A stretch of 43,984 nt of DNA from IMG/VR virus record IMGVR_UViG_3300003886_000011, positions 1 through 43,984 of that record. One strand, given 5' to 3'. Under the pieces are notes generated by a model. The model was not told where the DNA came from, made no database searches, and was given only the letters and a program-made list of their open reading frames with translations. The position numbers and the translations under genes were made by a program. Source of the DNA: a virus. Below are positions 15,776-25,703 of this stretch, piece by piece (position 1 is the first letter of the stretch; the number at the start of each line of letters is the position of its first letter).

Positions 15776-17121
15776 TGAGTACATATTCGAGACCTAATGG
15801 AAATTCTGATTTCACAGACGATCCGAAAGTAGACCCAGCGACTGGGGCGAAGTTTGATGCCGAATTAAATGGTATGATAGCTATCCTTAATTCTTTGGAT
15901 AATGGTAATATATCAGGAAGTCCGAAGATTGCCGCCTCTAAGATTGATCTAGCTAGTGGTGGTTATGTTAACGATACAGGCGACGAAATGACAGGTGCGC
16001 TTGAGCATATCTTCGATGGTAATTGGCGCAAGATGCGGGCAAGTGGCAATGCTAGGATTTATGAAGGTGTTGCTGATGGGCTTTGGTGTTTAAGTTATAA
16101 CTCTGAGTATAGTAGCGGATCGTGGCAAGGAAGGGATACGACTGGAGTATGTATTAATATTAAACTAGAAAGTGATGGTTTTCATGTTTACACAGCTGTA
16201 AGTGCAAGCAGTGGTACTGTACCTACTTGGGTTAGTGCTTGTCAAATTGATATGAGCGGGAATTTAAATCTGTCCGGTGTTGTTGGTACGACTAGAGTAG
16301 TTCAAGATTCTATCGCAAATGATGCTGTTGGGCAAGCAGAGCTTAAGAGTTCGGCTGGGTCGGTTAGTACTATTGCTGCCGCTAATCTTACACTGCCCGG
16401 AGGGACTTACGGTTTCTACCCGCAAATAAAAATGAGCGGCGCAGTTACCCTAGCTTGGGAAGCACATATAATCACTGGAACGGATACTGGATGGACAGGG
16501 TATGTTACTAATATTAATTTAGAGGTTCCGGGAGGAGGCTCCACAATATACGCACAGCAACGATATATCAACGCCTCTCCTCCATACAATCTAGGCAACG
16601 GCGATATACCACTTTTTATCTTTGCGATGATAAATAATTCAACAGGTAAGATAGACGCTACTTATATCGCTGAAGATCCACCGTGGGCATATAACGGGCC
16701 AAAGCGTGTCAACCCCAATAAGGTTATTATTCGTAAGGGGAAGAAATATCTCAAGCGAACAAAGCGTCCATGGTCTCACACTGAAGCAAAAAAGAATAGG
16801 TCTAGATTTATCGAGAATATAGCGGCGGCAAAGGCCCCGATTATCGAGGAAGTTGAATTAACACATGCAATTAAAAACGCCGGGATGCCAGATATTCCAC
16901 ACCCATTTGCAAGTCTTAACCCGACCACGCATACGGTCGTTTTGCTTGACCCTGTTAGTAGCCTTTGTTTGGACCTGTATGAGTTATCAAAGGATTCAGA
17001 TGAAGGAACTACTGAGATATCGGAAATATTATATGAAGGACGTATAAAGTTTGGCAATACTGCCATCATCGGCCTGATCACACCTCCGGGGGTGTTGGGC
17101 GTAAAGATGAGATTAGGTTAA
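15775..17121 (+). CDS. tail fibre protein
   Basis: A 448-residue protein with the usual fibre start (PNGNSDFTDDPKVDPATG, then a helical ELNGMIAILNSL segment). Repeats of aperiodic beta structure follow, including a GDEMTGAL-type motif frequent in phage fibres. The C-terminal 130 residues change to a basic, helical region (KKYLKRTKRPWSHTEAKK) of unknown role. Likely receptor recognition; the host receptor is unknown. Confidence 0.7.
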   Translation: MSTYSRPNGNSDFTDDPKVDPATGAKFDAELNGMIAILNSLDNGNISGSPKIAASKIDLASGGYVNDTGDEMTGALEHIFDGNWRKMRASGNARIYEGVADGLWCLSYNSEYSSGSWQGRDTTGVCINIKLESDGFHVYTAVSASSGTVPTWVSACQIDMSGNLNLSGVVGTTRVVQDSIANDAVGQAELKSSAGSVSTIAAANLTLPGGTYGFYPQIKMSGAVTLAWEAHIITGTDTGWTGYVTNINLEVPGGGSTIYAQQRYINASPPYNLGNGDIPLFIFAMINNSTGKIDATYIAEDPPWAYNGPKRVNPNKVIIRKGKKYLKRTKRPWSHTEAKKNRSRFIENIAAAKAPIIEEVELTHAIKNAGMPDIPHPFASLNPTTHTVVLLDPVSSLCLDLYELSKDSDEGTTEISEILYEGRIKFGNTAIIGLITPPGVLGVKMRLG

Positions 17122-17135
17122 GGAGGTAAATAAAT

Positions 17136-17783
17136 ATGGATCCAATAACAGTAGCAATGTTTGCATCATCTGTAATCGGAGCTTTAGGTAGTAAGAAGAA
17201 GAGATTTAAATACAAACCTTACGGCTCTTGGCTTGCGATGAAGGATGATGTGATGAAGGGGATTAGGAAGGGGATTGAGGATGGTGGATATACATGGAGT
17301 GAAGAGATAGGGGAGAAATTACAAAGAGAAGCTTTACTTGATATCTCTAAAACTTACGAGGGAACGCAGAGAAGAGCGGTTGAGAATTTAATTCCTTATG
17401 GTAATATAGGTGCAGCAGGTAGGGCATCTGAAGGTGTGGCGATCGCTAGAGGCCAGGAAGAGAGTTCGGCTCTTAGACAGTTTGATATAGCAAGAGAGAC
17501 ACAGAAGCTTAGTTCATTACAATCATTATTGCAGATGGGTTCTGGTATGTCCGATCCAATGTTACCGGGAGCTGCTGGGCAGTTTAATCAGCAACCATCA
17601 AATATACCCGGACAGATAGCAACTGGATTTGAGCAGGGATTATCTGGTTATATGTTTAGAAAAGATGCAGGTGAAGAAAGGGATTTCTGGCGGAATTTTC
17701 TAAATAAATCTAGTGGTTCTGGCGGAGGTAGTAGTATAGGTTTCACGGGTATTCCATCAGTAACATCATCATTTACAGGATAG
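17136..17783 (+). CDS. internal/ejection protein A
   Basis: A 215-residue protein. The N-terminal small-residue hydrophobic stretch (ITVAMFASSVIGALGS) and the helical, Gln-rich middle are those of small internal virion proteins that form the ejection apparatus of podoviruses (P22 gp7 position). The tail is Ser/Gly-rich. It is first of three consecutive genes of this kind. Confidence 0.6.
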   Translation: MDPITVAMFASSVIGALGSKKKRFKYKPYGSWLAMKDDVMKGIRKGIEDGGYTWSEEIGEKLQREALLDISKTYEGTQRRAVENLIPYGNIGAAGRASEGVAIARGQEESSALRQFDIARETQKLSSLQSLLQMGSGMSDPMLPGAAGQFNQQPSNIPGQIATGFEQGLSGYMFRKDAGEERDFWRNFLNKSSGSGGGSSIGFTGIPSVTSSFTG

Positions 17784-17793
17784 GGAGATAATT

Positions 17794-19008
17794 ATGCCAG
17801 AAAGTCCATTACTTACATATTCAAAAGCACAGTATGAGAAACAAAGTGCACTTGCTGATAAGTTAAGAGCATATCAGTTTGGTCAGGAAATTGGCCGAGA
17901 AGATGTTGAGAGGAAGAGAGCTGAGCGGAAATTAGCTCAAGATATTGAAATATCACTTAGTCTTTTAAATTCAACAAAACCTGGATCTAAAGGTAGGATT
18001 GAGGGATTGAGGGATTTCTCTAGGCTAACAGGCCGAGATGTTTCAGGGATGATTGATGACCAAACAGAACAGGCGCAGGATACAGAATCGTTAGCTAAGA
18101 TTCTTACGAATAAAAACGTAAATAGACAAACAGTTGAGGCGGCTTTTACTAAATATAAATTAAAATATCCTGGGGTTCCTGCGCCGGATTTACCCGAGGA
18201 GAAAATTGATGTGACAGTAGGTGGTCAGACGTTTAATGTTAGCCAGAAAGCGGGATTAGCTAGTGCGACCCAACTTGAAGGAACTAGGATTAATAAAAGC
18301 GGAACTGGCGTTGTTGGGGTATCTAAAGACCAATACAATGCGGCCGTAAAGTTCATGAAGTTTAATATTGATGCTTATCTTCCTGGTGTAAATGTGGAAG
18401 ATTTATCCAAGATGGATCAAAGTTCTTTTGATTTGGCGATAGCGAATATGCCTCAGAACGTTAATGATGATATGAGAAAGGCTTATTATGTTGCTCAGAG
18501 TTATACTGATCAAAGTTATAAAGCAGCCGGAGGTGGTGAGGTCACTAAATCTGGAGATGAGGGAATAGTTGCTAGGGTAAAGGCCATCCAAACTAAAGCA
18601 GATAAAACTAAGAAGATTCCAGAAGTTCAGAAGAAAGTTAAAGCTGTCACTGATAAGCAAGAGATAGAAAGGCTTGCTAGAGTTAAACGATCAGCTACTG
18701 ATGAGTTAAAAATGCAAGCTCTTAAAGCCTCAACTCAGCTTAATAAAAATACGGTTAACGAACTCGCAGAAACCAATCCTAGAGGGTTGCTGCAGTTGAT
18801 TAAACCTAAACTATCACAGGAAGCTTATCGTAAATTGGTTAGAGAACTTGCATTACCACCAGAAGAAAAGAAGGTTTCAGTTATAAGTAAACGACCATTA
18901 ACAGCAAGACAACAGAGAGCATTACAGAGGGTTAAAAACAGACCCTCTTCTTTGAGTGACAGAAGGTCCAAATCGCTCGGCATAAAACCAACCGGAGCTA
19001 AATTATGA
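17794..19008 (+). CDS. internal/ejection protein B
   Basis: A 404-residue, mostly helical, Lys/Gln-rich protein with no membrane segment and a very basic Arg-rich tail (RQQRALQRVKNRPSSLSDRR). Position and composition suggest an internal head protein released with DNA. It overlaps the giant ejection gene by 4 bases. Confidence 0.6.
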   Translation: MPESPLLTYSKAQYEKQSALADKLRAYQFGQEIGREDVERKRAERKLAQDIEISLSLLNSTKPGSKGRIEGLRDFSRLTGRDVSGMIDDQTEQAQDTESLAKILTNKNVNRQTVEAAFTKYKLKYPGVPAPDLPEEKIDVTVGGQTFNVSQKAGLASATQLEGTRINKSGTGVVGVSKDQYNAAVKFMKFNIDAYLPGVNVEDLSKMDQSSFDLAIANMPQNVNDDMRKAYYVAQSYTDQSYKAAGGGEVTKSGDEGIVARVKAIQTKADKTKKIPEVQKKVKAVTDKQEIERLARVKRSATDELKMQALKASTQLNKNTVNELAETNPRGLLQLIKPKLSQEAYRKLVRELALPPEEKKVSVISKRPLTARQQRALQRVKNRPSSLSDRRSKSLGIKPTGAKL

Positions 19009-22000
19009 GCCTAAAAGATTTTCAAGAAGTTATGGTAGGGATTGAAAACGACCCTGCTACTCATCGTGCGTTTGTTGATGAGTATTACGACACACAGATA
19101 ACAAGATCGTTAGATTATCAATTCAGCACGCCTGAGATGAGAGATGAGTTTAAGAAGAATTATTACACATCTTTTGGTTATGGTCAAGAAGCAGACGAAG
19201 CTGCAGTGGAAGGTGATGGAGCTTTTCAATATGTTAAGGATGTTGCATCAGGTGCGCTCGGTACTATTGAAGGAATGGCAGGTGTAGCTGAGTGGTTAAG
19301 CGGCGGAACTTTCGGGGGAGATTTTGCAGATGCGGTTAAGTCTTGGCGGGAGGATCTAGCCCCAAGTGAAATGACGTTTAGTCATCAAGTAGCTCAAGGT
19401 GTTGGTTCGATGCTGACTTTTTTCATTCCAGGCTTAGGCGCAGCTAGAGGTGCTAGTGCGATGGCTAAAATAGCTCCTAGAATGGCTATGTGGCTTGGTG
19501 CTGGTACGATGACAACTATTGAAGCTTCAACGGAAGCAGGTATGGTTTATAGGGATCAGATTGCGAAGGGGATAGATGAGGAGAAAGCAAGCAGTGCGGC
19601 ATCGTGGACTTTCCTGCTTAATCTACCCACGCTTATTGTTACTAATAAACTTGGTTTGTTTGCTGGTAAGGGTGGACTAGCCCGGAGAGCCTTAATCTCT
19701 GGCCAGATGGAGGGTCTGCAGGAAGCTGCTCAGGAAGGAATCTCTGGTTACGCTAAGGGAGAATTGGCCGATGTTAAGTTTAAGGATTATTTAAACGCTT
19801 ATGGTGTTGGAGCTATCATAGGCACAGGAGCTGGGGTGTTGTCTCCCTCAGATACAGCCGAGAGTACAGATATTGAACCAGATCCTCGTCTACCAGAAAA
19901 AATAGATATGCTTAATGTTCGCGATGCTACGGAGGAGATTACTAAACCTCAACCACTCGAACTTGATATTCCTACAGATGAGAACGCAGTGTTAGATCCA
20001 GAGAGTGATCAGCCACTTAGTTTCGCCTATAAAGATCCACTTAAGTCTGACTCATCTGCTGTTGATATTCCAATTATTGGTTCGGGCGAAGACCAAATTG
20101 CCGAAACTCCGGTTGAACTTCAGGCGGATATTGATGCCGCTGAGATTTCATCTATATTAACAACCAGTCCTTTTCTTCGTTCGGCAGAAGACCTCATAAC
20201 GCTCAGGACTTATGATAAAAGCAAGGGTGAGATTATACTTCCAGATTACATGCGGCAGGAGGAACATGCTGTTGATATAGTTATTCCTTCAACTTATAAA
20301 TCCGCCCTTGTTGGGATTAAATATGTACGAGCAGCTAAGGCTCAGATAACTAAGAATAGAGCGTTGGAGGATTTATCCTACATCCCCAATCCAAAGGAAA
20401 ACATTACACCAGAAGATGTAGCTAATGATGCTGGGGTTAATTTTGATGGTCAGTATGAAATCTCTCCTGGGGTTCAGGCTTTTAATTTTACAGACCCGGT
20501 CAATAAAGGAACTAAAACTTATTTTAACGAAGCACCTACGGCAGAGAAACTTCAGGCAGATTTTGCTGAACAGGCTAAGAGGTTCGAAGAGGCTGATAAT
20601 CTAAATCTTGACAAAGATGTTAAGCTTCCAACCGTTGGAAAGCCAACAACTGTGACAAGAACTCCCACACAAGAGTTCATGCGTGAAGTTATACCTTCCG
20701 TTCCTGCAGAGCGTAGAGCATTGGCGGAGAGAATAGCTGCTAAGAGGACTAGGATTGACGTTAATAAAATAACCGAAAAAATGGCTAAGGGCGAAAGTAT
20801 AACAGCGAAAGAAATGCAGGCATTGAGGGATTCTGGAATTGTCAGTAAGGTACCTGAGGGTAAGCCAGACGTTGAAGACATGGGTGATGTTATGTCATTA
20901 CAGAATCAACGCAGACCAAAGAAGGGTGTGACGGTCGATTTCATGGGTACGCAGTTTGCTTATGATACTTTTGTTAATATTCTTAAGCCTTATTTAGGTA
21001 ATCTAAGTAAGACCTCCGGAGAGGAGGTTAATATAGATATGAAGGATTGGGTTGTTAATACTTTATTAGCCACACCAAGGCACATAGCTACGCATTTTAA
21101 ACTCATTGAGAGTAAGCTCAATAAGAAATTAATTAATGTTAAAAGTTTTCTTCCTGAGGAGTATCAAAAACTAAACTCTGATGAACTTTATCCAGCATTG
21201 ATTGATAATATAAAATTGGGTGATGAGATACTTAATAACATACCAGAAGAATCTAAAGGTATTTGGAGAGATTTCTGGCAAGGTGTGAATCAATATAAAG
21301 GATTTAAAAGTTTCGGTAAGATGTATACTGTGGTGAGGGATTATTACAGAAACATCAGCCTAGCAAGAGAGAATACTTATCATAAAACAGAAGTATTTTG
21401 GGATCTTAAAAGAGTTGACAGACAAAAAGCTGGCGCTTTATTAATCCAAGAAGATATAATGAATAGAGAGTTAACGGAAGCGGAGTTAGCTGAGATGAAA
21501 ATTTCCAACAAAGCTAAGTCTGGTTATAAAGCCGTAAGAGCTGAGTTGAATCATATCAGGGATAATGTTATAATCCCAGAAATGCGTAAGTCGAAAGTTT
21601 CAGATCAGGAGATAGCTGACTTTCGTAAACGCATGGAAGGTTACTTTCCCCATAGAAGATTCGGCAATCATGGGATTATAGCAACAGAAAATGGTGAAAC
21701 TGTTCATCTTGAATTTGTAGATGGCTTAGGGGCAAAACAAAAAGCTAGAGGTATGATTGCTGATATACAGAAGCAGTTTCCAAATGCTGAAGTTAGAAAA
21801 ATAAACCGTAATGATATTCCACCAGAAGCATTACAGGAGATACCAACCGGCGATTTCTTTGAAGCTATATTAAATAGGGTTGGGGATTTAGATGCTGATA
21901 TTGCACAAAATGTTAGGGAGTATTTTAAACAGCAGAAATTGATTAGGGGTTTTGGTAGGCACTTTATAAAGCGGAAGAATATCCCTGGATGGAGTACTAA

Positions 22001-23579
22001 TGCTGATATGGTATTGTCCGACTACTTTAATTCCGCCGCAGGTTATAATATAAAGTTTGATGCAGCGCAGGATAGTCTAGAGGCTTTGGCGGGGATTAAT
22101 CCTAGTACGCAATCTAATTTACATAAATATGCATCTAAATACTACAAGTATGTTTTTAAAGATAAGTCTAACGAATTTCATCGGACTAAAGCTGCTTTAT
22201 TTTACTGGTATCTTGGTGGTAATTTTAAATCCGCTCTGGTTAACGGCACACAGAATTGGATAACAGCTGCTCCGGTATTATCAACCTATAGTAAAAGAAG
22301 CGGTTACTGGCAAATCGTACAGTCAAGTAAGGATTTAGCAAGTGGTAAGATTAATACTAATGAGAAAAAGGCGTTACAACTAGGGCATGATGAAGGTTTC
22401 TTGCGCGATATTCAAACGTCTGAAATGTTTGGTACAACGGATAATTTTTTAACCAGTGAACTTGGACCAAAGTTAGGATCAGCTATGCGCTTTATGTTTG
22501 GTAGTGTTGAGAAGTATAATCGAAGTTCAACGTTTCTGGCTTTCTTTCGTGCGGCTAAACGAAAGGGATTGACTGATGGTAAGTCTTTTGATGTAGCCAT
22601 GGAAGCTGTAGATAAGACGCATTTTATGTATGGTAAGGCAGATAGACCAATAGCAGGACGAGGAATATTATCTCCGCTGCTTACTTTTAGAATGTTCACT
22701 ATTCAGTATGTTCAATTTCTTAAAAGAAATCTTGATCAAAAAAACTACGCAACAGTAGCTAAGAGCACGGGTATGATAGCAGCATTGGCTGGGTTAACTG
22801 GACTGCCTGGGTATGAATTGTTTAATGCTGTATATGGCTGGACAACAGGAGATGATGCTGAGAAAGATTTAAGAAAATATACCAATGGGATGGCAAAGGC
22901 ATTGTTGGGTGAGGGGCACAATAAAGCGGCTCAGAAGATCGAAAGATTGGTTAGCCGGGGATTACCTGCGGCGATGTTTGGTGTTGACTTATCAGGGTCG
23001 CTGGGTTTTGGTGATATAATACCCGGATCAACACCGGCAGAATTAATCGGTGTTCTTGGCGATGTTCCGAAAAGATATCAAAAGATTGCCAGAGATATTA
23101 GATCGGGAGATAATATGAGGGCGGTTGAGGATCTAGCCCCTGAATTTATCCGTAATCCAATGGCGGCGTTTAGGTTGACAACGCAGGGGATGTATACCAG
23201 AAGCGGTTCTCCGATTAAAGATCTAGATGGTAATGTAATTAGGATGGACTCTAAGCAAGCAATATTAAAGGCTTTTGGTTTTCAACCGATCGAGATGAGT
23301 GAGAAGTGGAGAGCTGCTGATGTGGTTCAAAAGAAGATTCTTAAAACTACGGAGATAAAAGGTAGATTTCTAGATGCTCTTATGGTTGCGATTAATAAAA
23401 AGGATAATGTTTTATACCGACAGATTATAGAAGAGATGCAAGCTCATAACGCTTCCTCTGATTATGAAGATAGGGTTATCATAACCAAAGAAAGCATTAT
23501 AGGCAGGATGAGAGGGCGGAGAACAACCAGACAGTTTAGAGGTTTTGAGCGAAAGGTTAGAAGCGTTTTTGAGGAATAA
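19005..23579 (+). CDS. giant internal/ejection protein with LPD38-like C-terminus
   Basis: A 1524-residue protein. The N-terminal 280 residues have several small-residue membrane-active stretches (VGSMLTFFIPGLGAARG, AYGVGAIIGTGAGVL) as in DNA-ejection proteins. The middle is helical and charged. Residues about 1060-1330 (YLGGNFKSALVNGTQNW, LLTFRMFTIQYVQFLKRN) resemble the large polyvalent-protein domain LPD38 found in giant phage internal proteins. It should be injected with DNA and span the cell envelope. No transglycosylase motif seen. Last gene of the late operon. Confidence 0.75.
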   Translation: MSLKDFQEVMVGIENDPATHRAFVDEYYDTQITRSLDYQFSTPEMRDEFKKNYYTSFGYGQEADEAAVEGDGAFQYVKDVASGALGTIEGMAGVAEWLSGGTFGGDFADAVKSWREDLAPSEMTFSHQVAQGVGSMLTFFIPGLGAARGASAMAKIAPRMAMWLGAGTMTTIEASTEAGMVYRDQIAKGIDEEKASSAASWTFLLNLPTLIVTNKLGLFAGKGGLARRALISGQMEGLQEAAQEGISGYAKGELADVKFKDYLNAYGVGAIIGTGAGVLSPSDTAESTDIEPDPRLPEKIDMLNVRDATEEITKPQPLELDIPTDENAVLDPESDQPLSFAYKDPLKSDSSAVDIPIIGSGEDQIAETPVELQADIDAAEISSILTTSPFLRSAEDLITLRTYDKSKGEIILPDYMRQEEHAVDIVIPSTYKSALVGIKYVRAAKAQITKNRALEDLSYIPNPKENITPEDVANDAGVNFDGQYEISPGVQAFNFTDPVNKGTKTYFNEAPTAEKLQADFAEQAKRFEEADNLNLDKDVKLPTVGKPTTVTRTPTQEFMREVIPSVPAERRALAERIAAKRTRIDVNKITEKMAKGESITAKEMQALRDSGIVSKVPEGKPDVEDMGDVMSLQNQRRPKKGVTVDFMGTQFAYDTFVNILKPYLGNLSKTSGEEVNIDMKDWVVNTLLATPRHIATHFKLIESKLNKKLINVKSFLPEEYQKLNSDELYPALIDNIKLGDEILNNIPEESKGIWRDFWQGVNQYKGFKSFGKMYTVVRDYYRNISLARENTYHKTEVFWDLKRVDRQKAGALLIQEDIMNRELTEAELAEMKISNKAKSGYKAVRAELNHIRDNVIIPEMRKSKVSDQEIADFRKRMEGYFPHRRFGNHGIIATENGETVHLEFVDGLGAKQKARGMIADIQKQFPNAEVRKINRNDIPPEALQEIPTGDFFEAILNRVGDLDADIAQNVREYFKQQKLIRGFGRHFIKRKNIPGWSTNADMVLSDYFNSAAGYNIKFDAAQDSLEALAGINPSTQSNLHKYASKYYKYVFKDKSNEFHRTKAALFYWYLGGNFKSALVNGTQNWITAAPVLSTYSKRSGYWQIVQSSKDLASGKINTNEKKALQLGHDEGFLRDIQTSEMFGTTDNFLTSELGPKLGSAMRFMFGSVEKYNRSSTFLAFFRAAKRKGLTDGKSFDVAMEAVDKTHFMYGKADRPIAGRGILSPLLTFRMFTIQYVQFLKRNLDQKNYATVAKSTGMIAALAGLTGLPGYELFNAVYGWTTGDDAEKDLRKYTNGMAKALLGEGHNKAAQKIERLVSRGLPAAMFGVDLSGSLGFGDIIPGSTPAELIGVLGDVPKRYQKIARDIRSGDNMRAVEDLAPEFIRNPMAAFRLTTQGMYTRSGSPIKDLDGNVIRMDSKQAILKAFGFQPIEMSEKWRAADVVQKKILKTTEIKGRFLDALMVAINKKDNVLYRQIIEEMQAHNASSDYEDRVIITKESIIGRMRGRRTTRQFRGFERKVRSVFEE
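20626..20640. repeat. bare dyad core inside the giant ejection gene
   Basis: TTCCAACCGTTGGAA contains the 13-base core of the dyad element but lacks the TGWCAA arms. It is within coding sequence. It may be chance or an intragenic binding site. Confidence 0.4.
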
Positions 23580-23865
23580 AGATAAGAGATTTATCTTTGG
23601 GCGGATGAGACCATGTGATTTCAAGGTTCATCTCTTTAGCTACAACCTCTGCTGTGGGGATGATTAATTCGGTTGAGTAGTACTTACTGGTGGTAACGCA
23701 TACGTCTTTGTTCTTTAGGATGAAGATATATGCGTTCTCTACTTTTGGGTGGACGATGATTAATCCAGTTACAGGTATTGGGCGTTGATCCTTCAGACAA
23801 TGAATGCAACGATTACATTTGAAACATAGATAAGTTGTGTCTGATTCGTGATTACAGTCGGTCAT
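23557..23865 (-). CDS. Cys/His-rich hypothetical protein, end of leftward operon
   Basis: A 102-residue protein. The N-terminus is a dense metal-binding-like segment (CNHE, CFKCNRCIHC). The remainder is beta-rich with a predicted strand-helix-strand. It converges tail to tail with the giant ejection gene, overlapping it by 23 bases. Function unknown. Confidence 0.7.
   Translation of the reverse strand: MTDCNHESDTTYLCFKCNRCIHCLKDQRPIPVTGLIIVHPKVENAYIFILKNKDVCVTTSKYYSTELIIPTAEVVAKEMNLEITWSHPPKDKSLIFIPQKRF
23578..23598. terminator. candidate weak bidirectional terminator
   Basis: AAAGATAA pairs with TTATCTTT around a 5-base loop at the junction of the two convergent operons. The stem is A-T only and the T run is short, so termination would be inefficient. 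Position is the best argument for it. Confidence 0.35.
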
Positions 23866-24146
23866 TTTTCTTCCTCCTTTATTTTAAAGCAAATTCCTCT
23901 AGCTATTTGCTTATAATTTAATGCCAATTCTTTGTAGTTGTTTTCCCAGTCTTGGGTTTCTTGCTTGGCTTTAGATAAGTTGCGTTCGTTTAATTCCATC
24001 GCACGTGAGCAATCAGCGCGTGTAGTGTAGGAGGTGGTGGGTGTGCGCCACGGTATGCTAATTGCCCATACTATAGGTGGACTCCATAGTATTACTTGAA
24101 CGATAACTAACCACTTCCATGCTTTAATCCACTTCCATATCTTCAT
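23862..24146 (-). CDS. single-pass membrane protein with coiled coil
   Basis: A 94-residue protein from the ATG at 24146 (MKIWKWIKAWKW), behind GGGAGGACA. An N-terminal membrane helix (LVIVQVILWSPPIVWAI) is followed by a helical charged tail, with Cys at two positions. The plan is spanin-like (inner-membrane anchor plus periplasmic coiled coil), but it lies in the early operon far from the holin, so I leave it unassigned. Confidence 0.65.
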   Translation of the reverse strand: MKIWKWIKAWKWLVIVQVILWSPPIVWAISIPWRTPTTSYTTRADCSRAMELNERNLSKAKQETQDWENNYKELALNYKQIARGICFKIKEEEK

Positions 24147-24361
24147 GGTTTGTCCTCCCTCCATTCGATCTCATCCCCCCATTCGATCTCAAAGTTATGC
24201 TCTTCTGCAAAATTCTCAGCTGCCCGCCTTGCTCTAAGTCTAGCTGTATAAGAATAGCCAGACATTATCGAAACGCAAAGCGGACACTCTCCTATCGTAT
24301 ATAAGCACACGGCGTATAAACGCTTATACTGTTTTTTTATAATACGTCCTTGTAGCTTCAT
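24143..24361 (-). CDS. 72-residue hypothetical protein
   Basis: A basic N-terminal half with a CPLC-type pair and an acidic helical C-terminal half (RAAENFAEEHNFEIEWGDEI). ATGA overlap with the next gene, GGAGG upstream. No family recognised. Confidence 0.6.
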   Translation of the reverse strand: MKLQGRIIKKQYKRLYAVCLYTIGECPLCVSIMSGYSYTARLRARRAAENFAEEHNFEIEWGDEIEWREDKP

Positions 24362-24615
24362 TACTTCGCCTCCATCTTTAATTTATCTGCTGTTATTCTT
24401 ATCATCTCTAATAAGCTCGCATCCGTCATGTCTGAATATTTGCTCTCTAAAGTAAAGGATGAGAAATTCTTTCCCAAACACAATACTATATTTGTATGGG
24501 GTACTTCCCTGTTATTCTTGTTATGCAATGTACCTCTACACCATGAGGCAGAACTACATTAATTAATTTCTCAAAGCGGTTAAACACCCCCATCTATTTG
24601 TTTTGCAATCTTCAT
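24361..24615 (-). pseudogene. three-fragment gene broken at homopolymers
   Basis: Behind a perfect AAGGAGG at the ATG at 24615, the frame runs for 11 codons (24580-24615). It continues in a second frame (24486-24593, 35 codons) and then in a third (24361-24528, 55 codons from a TTG, ending MIRITADKLKMEAK). Removing one G from the GGGGG run and adding one C to the CCCC run would join them into one protein of about 84 residues filling the gap exactly. Causes could be decay, programmed frameshifting or base-calling errors. The 55-codon piece may be expressed alone, as it has GAGGT upstream. Confidence 0.55.
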
Positions 24616-24632
24616 CACTCCTCCTTAATGTT

Positions 24633-25151
24633 TTATTGTTTTTCTCCTTTTGCGTGTTCTTCAGCGGCATTTAAAGTCCTTTGCGAGCACTCAATATCTT
24701 TTTCTGCATCCCGGATTTTCTTCCTGTAATAATGTACATGCCACGACCATGTTCTGTTGTTCTTTTCTTTCCGGTGAACTTTCTCTAGTTCAGCTTTATT
24801 CCACTCTTCTGCTAATAACTTGGCCTTCACCCGCGCCTCTTCTTTTGTATCGAATACGATATCGTCTCCAGCTATATAGTCATCGAAGTAATACTTAACT
24901 CTGCCTGGGGTAATTTCCACCCTGACGATTGCAACAAAAAACACATCATGTACTAACTTATGATATAAGATATAACCCTTTGAAGGATCGTACCCAACGG
25001 AGCATCCTGCACAATCTATAGTTACCTTGCTATCGTCACCCAAGATTACAGTCAGATATTTTTTACCGAAGCACTCTGGACATTCTATACTTTCTTGCGT
25101 ACTCTTCCTGCTCGCTACCCATACCTTATCTCCTATATTACGAATATCCAT
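24633..25151 (-). CDS. zinc-ribbon hypothetical protein
   Basis: A 172-residue protein. It begins with a GDKVW beta element, then CPECFGKK and a later CAGC, forming a probable zinc ribbon near residues 24-52. A beta middle (VRVEITPGRVKYYFDDYIAG) and a long charged C-terminal helix follow. The N-terminal GDKVW recurs in the protein at 40471-40815. Overlaps its upstream neighbour by 14 bases. Confidence 0.65.
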   Translation of the reverse strand: MDIRNIGDKVWVASRKSTQESIECPECFGKKYLTVILGDDSKVTIDCAGCSVGYDPSKGYILYHKLVHDVFFVAIVRVEITPGRVKYYFDDYIAGDDIVFDTKEEARVKAKLLAEEWNKAELEKVHRKEKNNRTWSWHVHYYRKKIRDAEKDIECSQRTLNAAEEHAKGEKQ

Positions 25152-25479
25152 CTTTCTCCTCCAAGTGTTCAGTTATTTTAGTAGCTAGAGCGGTTGGGTC
25201 GGTGAAGAGATCCACTAGACTGTACTTAGTCTCCCATTCAAGCCATTCTATAAAATCATTCCACCAAGGTTCTTTCGTAGCCCACTCTAACAATTCACCC
25301 CAAGCCTCGCCATAGATGAGGTAGTTGGGGTTAATTTTATAACTAATAGATGTTAGGTTTTTCTTTTTACACCTTACACAATTATATTCATTATTCTGTA
25401 GCCCTACATTGCATAAGTAATGCCAACACTTACCCCTCTTTTCATGCACATATCTATTTATATCTTCTGGTGTTTTCAT
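25138..25479 (-). CDS. hypothetical protein with C-H-C-C module
   Basis: A 113-residue protein. Near the N-terminus KRGKCWHYLC and CVRCKKK form a possible zinc site, followed by a Trp-rich helical region. The same K-G-x-C-x-H ... C-x-x-C-K layout opens the protein at 26531-26977. Phage accessory role unknown. Confidence 0.6.
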   Translation of the reverse strand: MKTPEDINRYVHEKRGKCWHYLCNVGLQNNEYNCVRCKKKNLTSISYKINPNYLIYGEAWGELLEWATKEPWWNDFIEWLEWETKYSLVDLFTDPTALATKITEHLEEKDGYS

Positions 25480-25703
25480 TTGGTTAGTTCCTTTACTTCA
25501 TCTATATGCGCAGACCCATCAAAGTAACACAGATTATCTTCAGCTTCTTTAAACGTGTCAAAATAATCTTTGCAACTAGCTCCACAGGAACTATTTAACC
25601 AAGCGTCAACCCAGCCCCAATAGAAAAGAAAATGTTTTTGCTGGATAATGTATTGAATCCTACCATCTACTCCTGTTCGCTTTACTATCCTAACTTTTTT
25701 CAT
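25476..25703 (-). CDS. small phage protein, Trp/Cys-rich
   Basis: A 75-residue protein (MKKVRIVKRTGVDGRIQYII, then WGWVDAW and CGASCKDYF). I recognise this pattern from small uncharacterised phage proteins. It overlaps both neighbours by 4 bases. Function unknown. Confidence 0.65.
   Translation of the reverse strand: MKKVRIVKRTGVDGRIQYIIQQKHFLFYWGWVDAWLNSSCGASCKDYFDTFKEAEDNLCYFDGSAHIDEVKELTK

Noticed and set aside
20626-20640. Fifth full dyad in the giant ejection gene
   Set aside because: Only the core is present; the TGWCAA arms are missing, so I list it as a bare core.
23862-24146. Spanin assignment for the membrane coiled-coil protein
   Set aside because: Topology fits, but it is transcribed with early genes, away from the lysis cluster, and has no outer-membrane partner.
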